Shown: in pieces, positions 40,122 through 49,231 of the stretch
How the letters are laid out: each line of letters starts with the position of its first letter
Position numbering within the stretch: the stretch's first letter is position 1
DNA from: Breoghania sp. L-A4
GTDB lineage: Bacteria; Pseudomonadota; Alphaproteobacteria; Rhizobiales; Stappiaceae
Length of the DNA: 64,000 nt
Direction of reading: 5' to 3'
Assembly (NCBI RefSeq): GCF_003432385.1
Contig: NZ_CP031841.1
Location: 1,240,001-1,304,000 of the forward strand
The notes under the pieces: generated by a model
The model's input: the letters and a program-made list of their open reading frames with translations, nothing else
The model's database searches: none
Told to the model about the DNA's origin: nothing
Position numbers and translations under genes: made by a program

Positions 40122-40646
40122 ATGAGCGGACAGGCGTTGATGATGAAGACGGGCGAAAAATCGGTGCGCGAGTTCACCGGGCGTTCGATGCTGCTTTGGC
40201 TGGGCTGCTTTTTTGGTGTGATGTTTGCCGCCAACGGCTTTCTCGTCTGGTTCGCGCTGACCAGCTGGACGGGACTGGAAGTCGAGAGTTCCTACAAGGC
40301 CGGACAGGTCTATCAGAGCGAAATCGATGCCGCACACGCACAGGCGGCCCGCAATTGGGATATCGCCGCCAAGCTGAACCGGACACCGGATGGCAGCGCG
40401 CATCTGCGCGTGCTGGCCCATGACGCAAACACCGCCCCGCTCACCGGCCTGCCGATGCTCGCCACGCTGCAACGTCCCACCCACCGCGCCGAGGACCGCG
40501 AGATCGTGCTCGTCGAAGGAGAGGCGGGTGTCTACTCGGGCTCCGTCGCCGGTCTTGGTGCCGGCCAGTGGGATCTGCTGATCAAGGTCGATGACAGCAA
40601 GGGGCAGGGGTTTCGGTCCAGGAACCGGGTGTTCCTGAGCGAATAG
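40122..40646 (+). CDS. ccoH: FixH/CcoH family assembly protein
   Basis: 174 residues. One N-terminal membrane helix (about 24-47, LLWLGCFFGVMFAANGFLVWFAL) and a periplasmic domain with the FixH-like run SYKAGQVYQSEIDAAHAQAARNW. Required for stable cbb3 assembly in characterised organisms. Sits between ccoG and ccoI, the usual order. Confidence 0.92.
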   Translation: MSGQALMMKTGEKSVREFTGRSMLLWLGCFFGVMFAANGFLVWFALTSWTGLEVESSYKAGQVYQSEIDAAHAQAARNWDIAAKLNRTPDGSAHLRVLAHDANTAPLTGLPMLATLQRPTHRAEDREIVLVEGEAGVYSGSVAGLGAGQWDLLIKVDDSKGQGFRSRNRVFLSE

Positions 40647-40683
40647 AGCCGGTGGTCTGAAACAAGCAAGGCAAGGCGCCGCC

Positions 40684-42882
40684 ATGAATGTTCACGTCAG
40701 GGATTGGAGCGCGTTCGTCACGCCGGGCGAGGCGGGTGACGCGCACATGGACCTTGCCGTCGAAGGGGTCCATTGCGCTGCCTGCATGCGCCGCATCGAA
40801 AGCGGCCTCGGCGGGCTTGCCGGAGTCAGCGCGGCCCGGCTCAATCTCACCACCCACCGTCTGGCGATCGATTGGCGCGAGAACGAAATCGACGCGGGCC
40901 GCATTGTCGGCGCGCTCGAGGGCATGGGCTTCAAGGCGCATCCTTTCGATCCGGCCGCGGCGCGCTCGCGCGACGGCGAGGAGGGGCGGGCGCTGCTGCG
41001 CTGCCTCGCGGTGGCGGGCTTTGCCGCGATGAACGTGATGCTGCTGTCGATCTCGGTATGGTCGGGCAACGTAACGGACATAACCCCGGAAACCCGCGAC
41101 TTCTTCCACTGGATTTCGGCTCTGATTGCCCTGCCGGCGGTTGCCTATGCGGGCCGGCCGTTCTTCAAGAGCGCCTTTCGGGCCGTTGCGGCGCGCAGCC
41201 TCAACATGGATGTGCCGATTTCCATAGGCGTGACGCTGGCGCTGATGCTGTCGCTTCTGCAGACGATCCAGCACGCCGAGCACGCCTATTTCGACAGCGC
41301 CATCATGCTGCTGTTCTTTCTGCTGATCGGCCGCTTTCTCGACCAGAACATGCGCCGGCAGACCCGCTCCTTTGCGGAAAATATCGCTGCCCTGCGCGCC
41401 GAGACGGCGACAAAGATCCTCTCCGACGGCAGCCTGCGCGATGTGCCCTTGTCGAAGGTCGATCCGGGAGATCTGGTGCTTGTGCGGGCCGGTGAGCGCG
41501 TCTCCGTCGACGGCGTGGTCGAGGAGGGCACGTCCGAGATCGATCAAAGCCTGGTGACGGGCGAAACCGCTTTGGCGGCGGTCGGCCGCGGGGCGCAGGT
41601 TTTCGCGGGGACGCTCAATGCTTCGGGACCGTTGAAGATCCGCGTCACGGCCGCCGCGAACGGCACGTTGCTGGATGAGGTGAACCGGCTGCTGGAGACG
41701 GCCAGCCAGGTCAAGTCGCGCTACGTACGCCTTGCCGACCGCGCCGCGTCCCTCTACGCGCCGCTTGTGCATGGCGCGGCGGCGCTCGCCTTCCTGGGCT
41801 GGTGGCTGCTGGCGGGTCTCGGCTGGCAGCCGTCCCTGGTGATCGCCATCTCGGTGCTGATCATCACCTGTCCGTGCGCGCTCGGCCTTGCCATTCCCGC
41901 GGTCCAGGTCGTGGCCTCGGGTCTGTTGTTCAAGAAGGGCGTGCTGCTCAATTCCGGCGATGCCCTGGAGCGTCTGGCCACCGTCGACACCATCGTCTTT
42001 GATAAGACCGGAACGCTGACCCTGCCCGAACCCGATCTCGCCAACCGCGACGCGATCGCGGAGGACGATCTGGCGCTCGCCGGACGCATGGCGCAGGCCA
42101 GCCGCCACCCTCTGGCCGCGGCTCTCGTGCGCGCCACTGGGAGCCTTTCTCCGGTTGTCAGCGCCCGCGAGATTGCCGGGCTTGGCGTGGAAGCGGAAAT
42201 CAGCGGCGCGATGGTCCGTCTGGGCAGCGCGTCTTTCTGCGGCGCTGAGCCGGACGCGGTTGAGGCGGCGCTGGCGGATCATCCCGCGGCGTCCGTCATC
42301 GTGCTGCGTCACGGCGAACGTCCGCCGGTCCTGTTTCTCGTCGAACAGCGGCTGCGCGACGATGCAGCTTCGGTCGTCGCAAACCTCGCCCGCGCGGGCT
42401 ACGCGATCGAGATTCTCTCCGGCGACCGTGAGGCGGCCGTTGGGGAGGTTGCTCGCGCGCTCGGCATCGCGACCTTTGCCGCCGGCCTCGATCCGCGCGG
42501 CAAGATCGCCCGGCTCGACGCGCTCAAGGCGCAGGGTCGGACCGTGTTGATGGTGGGCGACGGGCTCAATGACGCGCCGGCGCTGGCATCCGCGCATGTG
42601 TCGATCTCGCCGGTCACGGCGGTGCATCTGAGCCAGGCGGCGGCGGATGCGGTGTTTCTGGGCGACAAGCTTGGCGCGGTTGGCTCTGCGCTTTCAATCG
42701 CGCGACGCGCTCGCGCCGTCATGCATCAGAATCTTTGGCTGGCGGCCGGCTACAACATGATTGCGGTGCCATTCGCGGTCGCCGGTTTCGTTACTCCGCT
42801 GCTGGCGGCGCTCGCCATGTCCGGGTCGTCCATCGTGGTCACGGCCAATGCGCTGCGGCTGCGGTGGCGTGCGGAATCCTAG
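40684..42882 (+). CDS. ccoI: Copper-transporting P-type ATPase (cbb3 biogenesis)
   Basis: 732 residues. N-terminal metal-binding domain with HCAACMRR (Cys31, Cys34). Eight membrane helices are expected. TGE loop in DQSLVTGETAL, copper-path motif TCPCALGLA (about Cys396-Cys398), phosphorylation motif DKTGTLT (Asp440), and hinge VGDGLNDAPAL. P1B-type ATPase of the FixI/CcoI/CopA2 branch, which moves copper to the periplasm for insertion into CcoN. Confidence 0.95.
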   Translation: MNVHVRDWSAFVTPGEAGDAHMDLAVEGVHCAACMRRIESGLGGLAGVSAARLNLTTHRLAIDWRENEIDAGRIVGALEGMGFKAHPFDPAAARSRDGEEGRALLRCLAVAGFAAMNVMLLSISVWSGNVTDITPETRDFFHWISALIALPAVAYAGRPFFKSAFRAVAARSLNMDVPISIGVTLALMLSLLQTIQHAEHAYFDSAIMLLFFLLIGRFLDQNMRRQTRSFAENIAALRAETATKILSDGSLRDVPLSKVDPGDLVLVRAGERVSVDGVVEEGTSEIDQSLVTGETALAAVGRGAQVFAGTLNASGPLKIRVTAAANGTLLDEVNRLLETASQVKSRYVRLADRAASLYAPLVHGAAALAFLGWWLLAGLGWQPSLVIAISVLIITCPCALGLAIPAVQVVASGLLFKKGVLLNSGDALERLATVDTIVFDKTGTLTLPEPDLANRDAIAEDDLALAGRMAQASRHPLAAALVRATGSLSPVVSAREIAGLGVEAEISGAMVRLGSASFCGAEPDAVEAALADHPAASVIVLRHGERPPVLFLVEQRLRDDAASVVANLARAGYAIEILSGDREAAVGEVARALGIATFAAGLDPRGKIARLDALKAQGRTVLMVGDGLNDAPALASAHVSISPVTAVHLSQAAADAVFLGDKLGAVGSALSIARRARAVMHQNLWLAAGYNMIAVPFAVAGFVTPLLAALAMSGSSIVVTANALRLRWRAES

Positions 42883-42930
42883 CCCCAATGGGCGCTTGTC
42901 CTTCGTCCTCTTTGCACTAGGTTTTCCGGT

Positions 42931-43101
42931 ATGGACGTTCTGATCTTTCTCATTCCGGTTGCGCTGCTGCTCGGAGCCCTCGGCCTCGCGGCCTTTCTGT
43001 GGTCGCTGAAATCCGGCCAGTACGACGATCTGGAAGGCGCCAAATGGCGGATTCTCTCGGACGATGACCTGCCGGAGGACGAGAGGGAACGACGGGAGTA
43101 G
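42931..43101 (+). CDS. ccoS: cbb3-type cytochrome oxidase assembly protein CcoS
   Basis: 56 residues (MDVLIFLIPVALLLGALGLA...). One N-terminal membrane helix, then the conserved FLWSLKSGQYDDLEGAKWRIL with the final Asp/Glu-rich tail, typical of CcoS/FixS. Needed for cofactor insertion into the oxidase. Starts 48 bases after ccoI. Confidence 0.93.
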   Translation: MDVLIFLIPVALLLGALGLAAFLWSLKSGQYDDLEGAKWRILSDDDLPEDERERRE

Positions 43102-43130
43102 GCGATAGGGCTGGCTCGCGAATATGGAGC

Positions 43131-43344
43131 GTCATTCCGGACCGAGCGCGCGCAAAGCGCGCGTCGAGAGATCCGGAATCCAGGAAAAATGGGCGCGAAG
43201 CGCATCTATCGCGCGCCCAGCGCCAATTTGCATGCCTTTCAGTGTCTTGAAAGATCGCGTAGTGCAATGACGGCGCTGCCGCGCCGGCTGGTGCTGGATC
43301 CCGGATCTGGCCATGCGGCTTCGCCGCAGACCGTCCGGGGTGAC
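43131..43344. repeat. Palindromic intergenic repeat (RIME/BIME-like)
   Basis: Two arms in inverted orientation. The left arm, 43131-43194, starts GTCATTCCGGA, has an inner CGCGCGC-AAA-GCGCGCG hairpin and ends ATCCGGAATCCAG. The right arm, 43294-43344, starts CTGGATCCCGGAT, has an inner GCGGC-TTC-GCCGC hairpin and ends TCCGGGGTGAC. Outer arms match in 9 of 11 and 12 of 13 positions. This form is typical of dispersed palindromic elements in alphaproteobacterial intergenic DNA. One copy is seen in the window. Confidence 0.7.
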
Positions 43345-43356
43345 TCTCAGCGCATG

Positions 43357-43390
43357 AAAAACCCCGCGTCCTTGCGGGCGCGGGGTTTTT
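43357..43390. terminator. Bidirectional terminator between ccoS and hemA
   Basis: Perfect 12-base stem AAAAACCCCGCG / CGCGGGGTTTTT with a 10-base loop and T-tracts on both strands. Serves the convergent cco and hemA transcripts. Confidence 0.9.
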
Positions 43391-43414
43391 CAGTCTTTTC
43401 GGAACCTTGTCCGG

Positions 43415-44695
43415 TCAGCCGCCGGCGGCGGTGAAGATGTCCTGATCCATTTTTTCGGCTGTCGCCGTGACATTGGGGTCGGTGTCGGCGCGCGGCAGAT
43501 CAAGGCGGGTCCAGACATCGACCAGCGCATCGCGCAAGCTGTCGATCAGCACGTCGTCATGCAGCGGCGTCGGCGTGATGCGCAGGCGCTCGGTGCCGCG
43601 CGGCACGGTCGGATAGTTGATCGGCTGGATGTAGATGCCGTGACTGTCCAGCAGCATGTCGCTGGCCGCCTTGCACTTCTCCGGATCGCCCACGAGGATC
43701 GGCACGATGTGCGTCTCCGACGGCATCACCGGCAGACCGGCGGCCGAGAGCACATCCTTGGCGCGCTGCGCCTGACGCTGCTGCGCCTCGCGCTCTGTGC
43801 AGGATTTCTTCAGATGCCGGATGGAGGCGGTGGCCGCCGCGGTCAATCCGGGGGGCAGGGCGGTGGTGAAGATGAAGCCCGGCGCATAGGAGCGCACGGC
43901 GTCGACCAATGCGCTGGAGCCGGTGATATAGCCGCCCATGACGCCATAGGCCTTGGCCAGCGTGCCCTCGATGATGTCGATGCGGTCCATCACCCCTTCG
44001 CGTTCGCAGATGCCCGCGCCGCGGGGGCCGTACATGCCGACGGCGTGCACTTCATCGATATAGGTCATCGCGCCGTATTTGTCGGCCAGATCCGCGATTT
44101 TCTCGATCGGCGCCACGTCGCCATCCATCGAGTAGACCGATTCGAACACGATCAGCTTGGCGCGGTCCGGGCCCGCGGCCTTCAGCAGCTCTTCAAGATG
44201 CTCGAGATCGTTGTGACGCCAGACCTGCTTGTGCATGCCGGAGCTTTTCACGCCGGCGATCATCGAGGCGTGGTTGAGCTGGTCGGACAGGATCAGGCAA
44301 TCGGGCAGCAGCTTGGCGATGGTCGAGATCGCCGCCTCGTTGGAGACGAAGCCGGATGTGAACACCAGGGCGGCTTCCTTGGCATGCAGGTCGGCAAGTT
44401 CCGCTTCCAGTTCCACCAGCGGGTGGTTGGTGCCGGAAATATTGCGTGTGCCGCCCGCGCCCGCGCCCATGCGGTCGACGGCGTCCTTCAGGGCGCCGGT
44501 GACGTCGGGATGCTGGCCCATGCCGAGATAGTCGTTGGAACACCAGACGGAAATTTCACGTTCCAGTCCGTTTTCCGCCCGCCAGATGGCATAGGGAAAG
44601 CGTCCCGATACCCGTTCCAGATCCGCGAAGACCCGGTAGCGCTTTTCTTCGCGCAGCGCGCCGACGGCCTTCTCGAATATGGCCTGATAATCCAT
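43415..44695 (-). CDS. hemA: 5-aminolevulinate synthase
   Basis: 426 residues. PLP-dependent alpha-oxoamine synthase: [50 protein letters not shown], and the PLP lysine in [18 protein letters not shown]. Condenses glycine and succinyl-CoA to 5-aminolevulinate, the C4 route of heme synthesis typical of alphaproteobacteria. Its position next to the cbb3 assembly genes links heme supply to the hemoprotein oxidase. Confidence 0.96.
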   Translation of the reverse strand: MDYQAIFEKAVGALREEKRYRVFADLERVSGRFPYAIWRAENGLEREISVWCSNDYLGMGQHPDVTGALKDAVDRMGAGAGGTRNISGTNHPLVELEAELADLHAKEAALVFTSGFVSNEAAISTIAKLLPDCLILSDQLNHASMIAGVKSSGMHKQVWRHNDLEHLEELLKAAGPDRAKLIVFESVYSMDGDVAPIEKIADLADKYGAMTYIDEVHAVGMYGPRGAGICEREGVMDRIDIIEGTLAKAYGVMGGYITGSSALVDAVRSYAPGFIFTTALPPGLTAAATASIRHLKKSCTEREAQQRQAQRAKDVLSAAGLPVMPSETHIVPILVGDPEKCKAASDMLLDSHGIYIQPINYPTVPRGTERLRITPTPLHDDVLIDSLRDALVDVWTRLDLPRADTDPNVTATAEKMDQDIFTAAGG

Positions 44696-45108
44696 CAGTC
44701 CGTCCTTTTATCAGTTCTAAACTACAAACTACCGTTTTCGGTCGCCGCTGTCGAATGCCAGTTTGTCGCGGAAATGAAATAGCGGCCCGCCGGAATCCCC
44801 GCAAGTCGCCATAAGACCGCATCCAACATCCGGCAAGCCGTCGGGAATTCGTATAAATCGCCACCCCTCCGGCGATTTTTCCGCAACGGGCGGCCCCGAT
44901 AAGATCCGACGCTCTCCCATGAGACCGCGCATCATCGCCCCGGACAATGGCAAACCCCACACGCGTCCACCTTGATACAGATCATCCTGGCTGCGTGTCG
45001 TGCGTGGCGCCTTCGGAATTCGTGCGCGGCACGGCCAAGCACATACGGATTCCTAACGGTCTTTTCATATTTGTGAGGGATCTTGTGCAGACATGGAGGT
45101 GATACACG
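44696..45108. other. Divergent promoter region hemA / response regulator
   Basis: About 410 bases, no supported gene. The first 55 bases next to hemA are AT-richer, as expected of a promoter. It contains a near-perfect FNR/FixK box at 44972-44985, nearer the response regulator gene than hemA. Confidence 0.6.
44972..44985. promoter_or_regulatory. FNR/FixK-like box (9 of 10)
   Basis: TTGAT-ACAG-ATCAT matches TTGAT-N4-ATCAA in nine of ten conserved positions. It is 123 bases before the response regulator start at 45109 and 276 bases before hemA, so it probably serves the former; effect on both is possible. Confidence 0.55.
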
Positions 45109-45597
45109 GTGAGTCTTGATCTGGCTTCGCTCACCTTTCTGCTTGTGGAAGACAGCGCGTATATGCGTACGATCCTGCGCACGATGTTGCAGGGGTTCGG
45201 CGCGCGGCGCATTGTCGAGGCAGAAGACGGCGCTTCCGGTCTGGAAGCGATGGAGCGCGCCAACCCCGATATCTTGATCCTGGACTGGGTGATGCCCATT
45301 CTGGACGGCGCGGACATGGTACGCATGATCCGCACGCCGCAGAATCCATTCGCCTATATTCCAATCATCATGGTCACCGGTCACACCGAGCGCTCGCGCA
45401 TCATCGAAGCGCGCCGCCTGGGTATCCACGAGTTGCTGTCCAAACCGATTTCCGCCAAGGCGCTGTACCAGCGTGTGTCCACCGTGATCCTGCAACCGCG
45501 CGACTTCGTGAAGACGCCAAGCTATTTCGGGCCCGCGCCGCGCGAGATTCGCAACCGCCAGAAGATCTGGCAGGACACGGCCGCCTCCGGCAATTAG
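45109..45597 (+). CDS. Single-domain response regulator (CheY-like)
   Basis: 162 residues from GTG 45109. Complete receiver domain: acidic VEDSAYMR, phospho-Asp59 in ILILDWVMP, Thr in IIMVTGHT, Lys in LLSKPISAKAL. A C-terminal tail of about 35 residues rich in Pro and charged residues has no recognised domain. No output domain, so it acts by protein contact or as a phosphate shuttle. No kinase gene adjoins it. The FNR-like box upstream suggests oxygen-dependent expression (inference). Confidence 0.85.
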   Translation: MSLDLASLTFLLVEDSAYMRTILRTMLQGFGARRIVEAEDGASGLEAMERANPDILILDWVMPILDGADMVRMIRTPQNPFAYIPIIMVTGHTERSRIIEARRLGIHELLSKPISAKALYQRVSTVILQPRDFVKTPSYFGPAPREIRNRQKIWQDTAASGN

Positions 45598-46103
45598 TGC
45601 TCGCCGGCATTGGTTCACATGACCGCGTTTGCCGGCATCGGCATAATGCATCCGTATTCTGTGGGATCGGTTTAGGGCGGCAGCGGTGGTAGAACGGGGA
45701 CAGCCACGAAAACGTGGTCTTCCAAAAAGACAATGTCCCAAACCACTCGCGGCCAGCAGGTGCATCCCCCCCGAAGTATCCTGGTGGCCGCCTTATTTTC
45801 CTAACAAATCAGATCGTTGACGGTGCCTGCCCTCTTGAGCTTGCGGTGTCAGGAACGACGCTGCCCGCGTGCCACCAATCGGTGTCGCGCAGTTGAGTTG
45901 CACGACCATTCAGTCATGTTTTCGAATTTATCGGGACCGACATTCCAAACTCATAGTAGTTACTACGAATAAGTCACTATATTTACTAGTAAAATTTGAC
46001 AATTAAAAAATAGATGAAGTTGTATATGGTAAACGACAAATGAATTTCCAATTTTTGCTGGAGGCTCGGTATTTCGGGCCGGACCGCTTTTGACGTTGCG
46101 AGG
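45598..46103. other. Intergenic region between two receiver genes
   Basis: About 500 bases with no supported gene. The segment 45900-46070 is strikingly AT-rich for this genome and is the likely promoter of the following gene. A short CCACG-AAAA-CGTGG hairpin is at 45713-45726. Confidence 0.5.
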
Positions 46104-47402
46104 GTGCTCATGATGCAAGTTCGGAACGCGTTCGATGCACGGGACAGGGAACGTACCGTCCGGGATGCCGCGAATGGCGCGCTGGCGCATGAAAGCGAGC
46201 ATCGGCTTGATCGCGACGGAACCGTTTCCGCCAAGCTGGCCGACATGCGAAAGCTCTCGGTGCTGCTCGTCGATGACGACGAGGTGGATGCGAAGTACAT
46301 CTGTTGGGTGCTTGGCTGCATCAGCCGCTACAAGTTCGACATCGTGCACGTGACCTCCTCGGAAGAGGCGATTGCCGCCGACTCCGGGCGCCGTTTCGAT
46401 CTCTACCTGGTCGATTTCTGGCTGATGCATGAGACCGCCATTCCGCTGATCGGCGAACTTGGCGAGATGCATTCGCGCGCGCCCATCGTCGTACTGACCA
46501 ATCTCAACAATGGTGAAATCGAGGATCTTGGCATTCGCGCCGGCGCGCTGGGATTTCTGTGCAAGGGCGATCTCTCGGAAAAGGCGCTGGAGCTGGTCAT
46601 CTCCTCCGCGCTGTTCACCCGGCAAGTGGAACTGGATCTCAAGCAACGGATTTCGGATCTTGAGGCGCAGCGGGACCACGCTCTTGCCGGCGGAAGCGCC
46701 GTCTGGCTGCAGGCGCTTTCGAATCTGAACGCTGTGTCGCGGACCTTCGATGCTGCGCTTTCCAGCGGCGCGGATGCGCGGAAGGACGAGGGCGCGGAGA
46801 ACCGTCACGACGCTTTCGGCACGGTTGCCGGCGGGCTTGTCTCCGCCAGGCGCGAACTGCTCGATACCTTGTCGGGTGTGGGGAGCCCCGAGGCGATCGC
46901 ACGCCCGTCTCAGCCTGTGGACGTGGGTTCAGCGATCGTGAGGGCTATCGAGGCCTACCGCGACGAAGCGCGCCTGAACGGTGTCGATCTCGCGTTCGAG
47001 GCGCCGCGGGAGCCGGTGCTGCTGGTCAGGCACCCCGCCGTCCTGCAGGCGTTCATCATCATGATGATCGATTGCGTGGCGCGGGGAAACCCGTCAGCCA
47101 TTACGATTTCTGTGCGGATCGTCGATGACGCGATACCCGCCTGCGCGGGCAGTCTGCACATTGCGGTGACGCCCGAGGGCGGATCCGCGGCCCGTCCCTC
47201 CTGCATGCACATGGACACCTTGCGCCGTGTGGCCGCGAGCATCGGCGCCCGGATCGCCGGTCCCGGCGAGGATGCCGGTCCGCTCGGGGAACCGTGCTGC
47301 GACGCGCCTGACTCGCCGGGCGCTTCGCCGGTTCTCGTCCCGGCGGATGCCGGTCGGATCGGGGGCGGCGCGATCGTCGCGGTCGTGTCCGGCATGTCGT
47401 GA
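46104..47402 (+). CDS. Receiver-domain protein with C-terminal histidine-kinase-like region
   Basis: 432 residues from GTG 46104 (ATG 46110, 46113 or 46245 also possible). Receiver domain at about 50-175: VDDDE, phospho-Asp104 in LYLVDFWLM, VLTNLN, and Lys in FLCKGDL. After a coiled-coil stretch (to about 215) the C-terminal part (about 270-430) has helix-sheet spacing like a HATPase_c domain (PVDVGSAIVRAIEAYRDEA, HPAVLQAFIIMMIDCVA). It lacks a clear phospho-His and any intact N, G1 or G2 box. It is either a very divergent kinase or a degenerate ATPase used for binding. The N-terminal 45 residues are charged and variable. Confidence 0.7.
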   Translation: MLMMQVRNAFDARDRERTVRDAANGALAHESEHRLDRDGTVSAKLADMRKLSVLLVDDDEVDAKYICWVLGCISRYKFDIVHVTSSEEAIAADSGRRFDLYLVDFWLMHETAIPLIGELGEMHSRAPIVVLTNLNNGEIEDLGIRAGALGFLCKGDLSEKALELVISSALFTRQVELDLKQRISDLEAQRDHALAGGSAVWLQALSNLNAVSRTFDAALSSGADARKDEGAENRHDAFGTVAGGLVSARRELLDTLSGVGSPEAIARPSQPVDVGSAIVRAIEAYRDEARLNGVDLAFEAPREPVLLVRHPAVLQAFIIMMIDCVARGNPSAITISVRIVDDAIPACAGSLHIAVTPEGGSAARPSCMHMDTLRRVAASIGARIAGPGEDAGPLGEPCCDAPDSPGASPVLVPADAGRIGGGAIVAVVSGMS

Positions 47403-47560
47403 CGCATTTCCGTCTTCACGCTATTTAAATCGATTGAAATTCGCGCTAGACCTTCCGCGAACGGGCTGCAGAGTCTTTCGACCGGAGCATGGTCGGGCCG
47501 AGACGATCGGTGGTATGGCTTGGCTCTGCGCCCACCCGCATCACAGCCGGAAAGAGCACC

Positions 47561-48228
47561 ATGACCTCCGTCCCGCCTGCCGGCGCATCCGCCGGCCAAT
47601 CATCCCCACTGTGTCGCTTGAGGACTTCGCGCGTGCGCGCATTGTGCCTGTGGTGCGCACGCCCACGCGTGATCAGGCCGAAACCGCAATCCGTGTTCTG
47701 GCGGACTGCGGCTTCCGGCTCATCGAGATGACGCTGACCACGCCGCAGGGCGAGGACGTGATCAGGCGCTTCGCGGATGCCGAGGGCGTCGTGATGGGTG
47801 CGGGTACCGTGCTGACCAGCGATCAGGCGCGCCGCTCGATCGACGCGGGCGCGCGCTTCCTCGTGGCGCCCGCCCTGCGGCCCGCCGTCGCCGACGTGGC
47901 GCGCGATGCCGGCATTCCGTTCTTCCTTGGCGCGGCGACGCCGAGCGAAGTGCTCGCCGCGCACGAAATGGGCGCGGCCGGGGTCAAGATCTTCCCCGCC
48001 GCCCAACTGGGCGGCCCCGGGTTCCTCAAGGCCCTGCGCTCGGTCTACCCGGATATTGCCCTCATGCCGACTGGCGGCATCACGGCGGACAACGCCAGGA
48101 GCTATCTGGATGCGGGCGCGATCTGCGTCGGCATGGGCGGCAAACTGGTTGATGTCGCCGCTCTGGAAGCCGGCAACACGGACGCCATTGTGCAGGCCGC
48201 CCGCCAGGCGCTGGCGGCGGTCTCGTGA
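47561..48228 (+). CDS. eda: 2-dehydro-3-deoxy-phosphogluconate (KDPG) aldolase family
   Basis: Class I aldolase: catalytic Glu in RLIEMTLTTP, Schiff-base Lys in GVKIFPAAQLGGPGFLKAL, phosphate-binding MPTGGITADN and GAICVGMGGKLV. Catalyses KDPG (or 4-hydroxy-2-oxoglutarate) cleavage to pyruvate and glyceraldehyde-3-phosphate. The uninterrupted frame begins at GTG 47611, which has no ribosome site. ATG 47561 has a GGAAAGAG site and reads MTSVPPAGASAGQSSP; adding one C at 47604-47608 would join it to TVSLEDFARARIVPVV. I give the longer span. Stop overlaps the next gene's GTG by 4 bases. Confidence 0.85.
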
Positions 48229-49231
48229 CAGGGGCGGAGGAGGGTGCCAAGCCCGGCGCCGCCGACATCCTGTGCATGGGAGAGCCGCTGGCGGAGTTTT
48301 TGCGCGCGGAGCATCCCCAGGTGGGCGTCTACTATCGTCCAGGCGTGGGAGGCGACACCTCCAACACGGCCATCGCCGCGGCGCGTCAGGGCGCGCGGGT
48401 CGGGTATCTGACAGCGCTCGGGCGTGATGATTTCGGTGATGCCATCCGCGATCTGTGGCGGGCGGAGGGTGTGGACTGTTCTCGCGTCGCGCTCAGCGAT
48501 GATGCGCCGACCGGCATCTATTTCGTGCATCCGCACGAGAGCGAGCGGCATTTCATCTACTATCGCGCGGGTTCTGCTGCGAGCCTGTTCTCGGCATCCG
48601 ACGTACCCGTCGACTACGTGGCGGGAGCCAAGGTCCTTCACGTCTCCGCCATTTCACAGGCTATCGGCGAGTGTGCCGCGGACGCCGTGATGCGGGCCAT
48701 CGAGGTCGCGCGCGCGGCCGGAGTGGCGGTCTCCTACGACACCAACCTGAGGCTCCGTCTGTGGCCGATCGAAAAGGCCCGTGAGGTGGTGCATGCCGCG
48801 ATGGCCAAGGCGGATCTGGCATTCCCGAGCTATGACGACGCGGTTCATCTGACCGGGCTCAGCGATGCCGACGCGATTATCGATTTCTATTTCGAGCTGG
48901 GCGCGAGAATCGTTGCGCTGAAGCTCGGGGCGAGGGCGCGCGGATTGCGACAGCCGAGCGGCGTGAGACCATCGCGCCCGTGGCGGTCAATGCCGTGGAT
49001 TCGACCGGCGCGGGCGATGCCTTCGCGGGCGGCTTTCTGGCTTATTGGCTGGAGACTGGCGACCCGTTCGAGGCCGGCCGCAGGGCGGCCGTGGTCGCCG
49101 CGCACACGGTTGCGGGCTTCGGCGCGATCGCCCCGATCCCGCGCCGCGAAGCGGTGCTCGCGGCGCTGGGGGACGGTAAGGTCTGGCTTACTGAACGAAT
49201 GTGTTCTTCAGCGTGCCGACGCCGTCGATGA
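48225..49231 (+). pseudogene. PfkB family sugar kinase, probable 2-keto-3-deoxygluconate kinase (one frameshift)
   Basis: Ribokinase fold: CMGEPLAEFL, substrate motif GGDTSNTAIAAARQGARVGYLTALGRD, and the C-terminal anion-hole motif DSTGAGDAFAGGF. The frame breaks in the G run at 48926-48930. Adding one G gives KLGGEGARIATAERRETIAPVAV and joins the halves (about 335 residues). Starts at GTG 48225 overlapping the aldolase stop (GTGA), so the two are co-translated. KDG kinase plus KDPG aldolase is the lower arm of hexuronate / 2-keto-3-deoxygluconate breakdown. The 3' end overlaps the convergent FAH-family gene by about 44 bases. Confidence 0.85.

Larger units (their letters stand above)
43102..43414. 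other. Intergenic region between ccoS and hemA
   Basis: About 310 bases between convergent genes. It is filled by the palindromic repeat element (43131-43344) and the bidirectional terminator (43357-43390). No gene. Confidence 0.7.

Noticed and set aside
43140-43345. CRISPR-like or phage-related repeat between ccoS and hemA
   Set aside because: Only two inverted arms and no regular direct repeats; it is a palindromic intergenic element. No CRISPR array was seen in the window.
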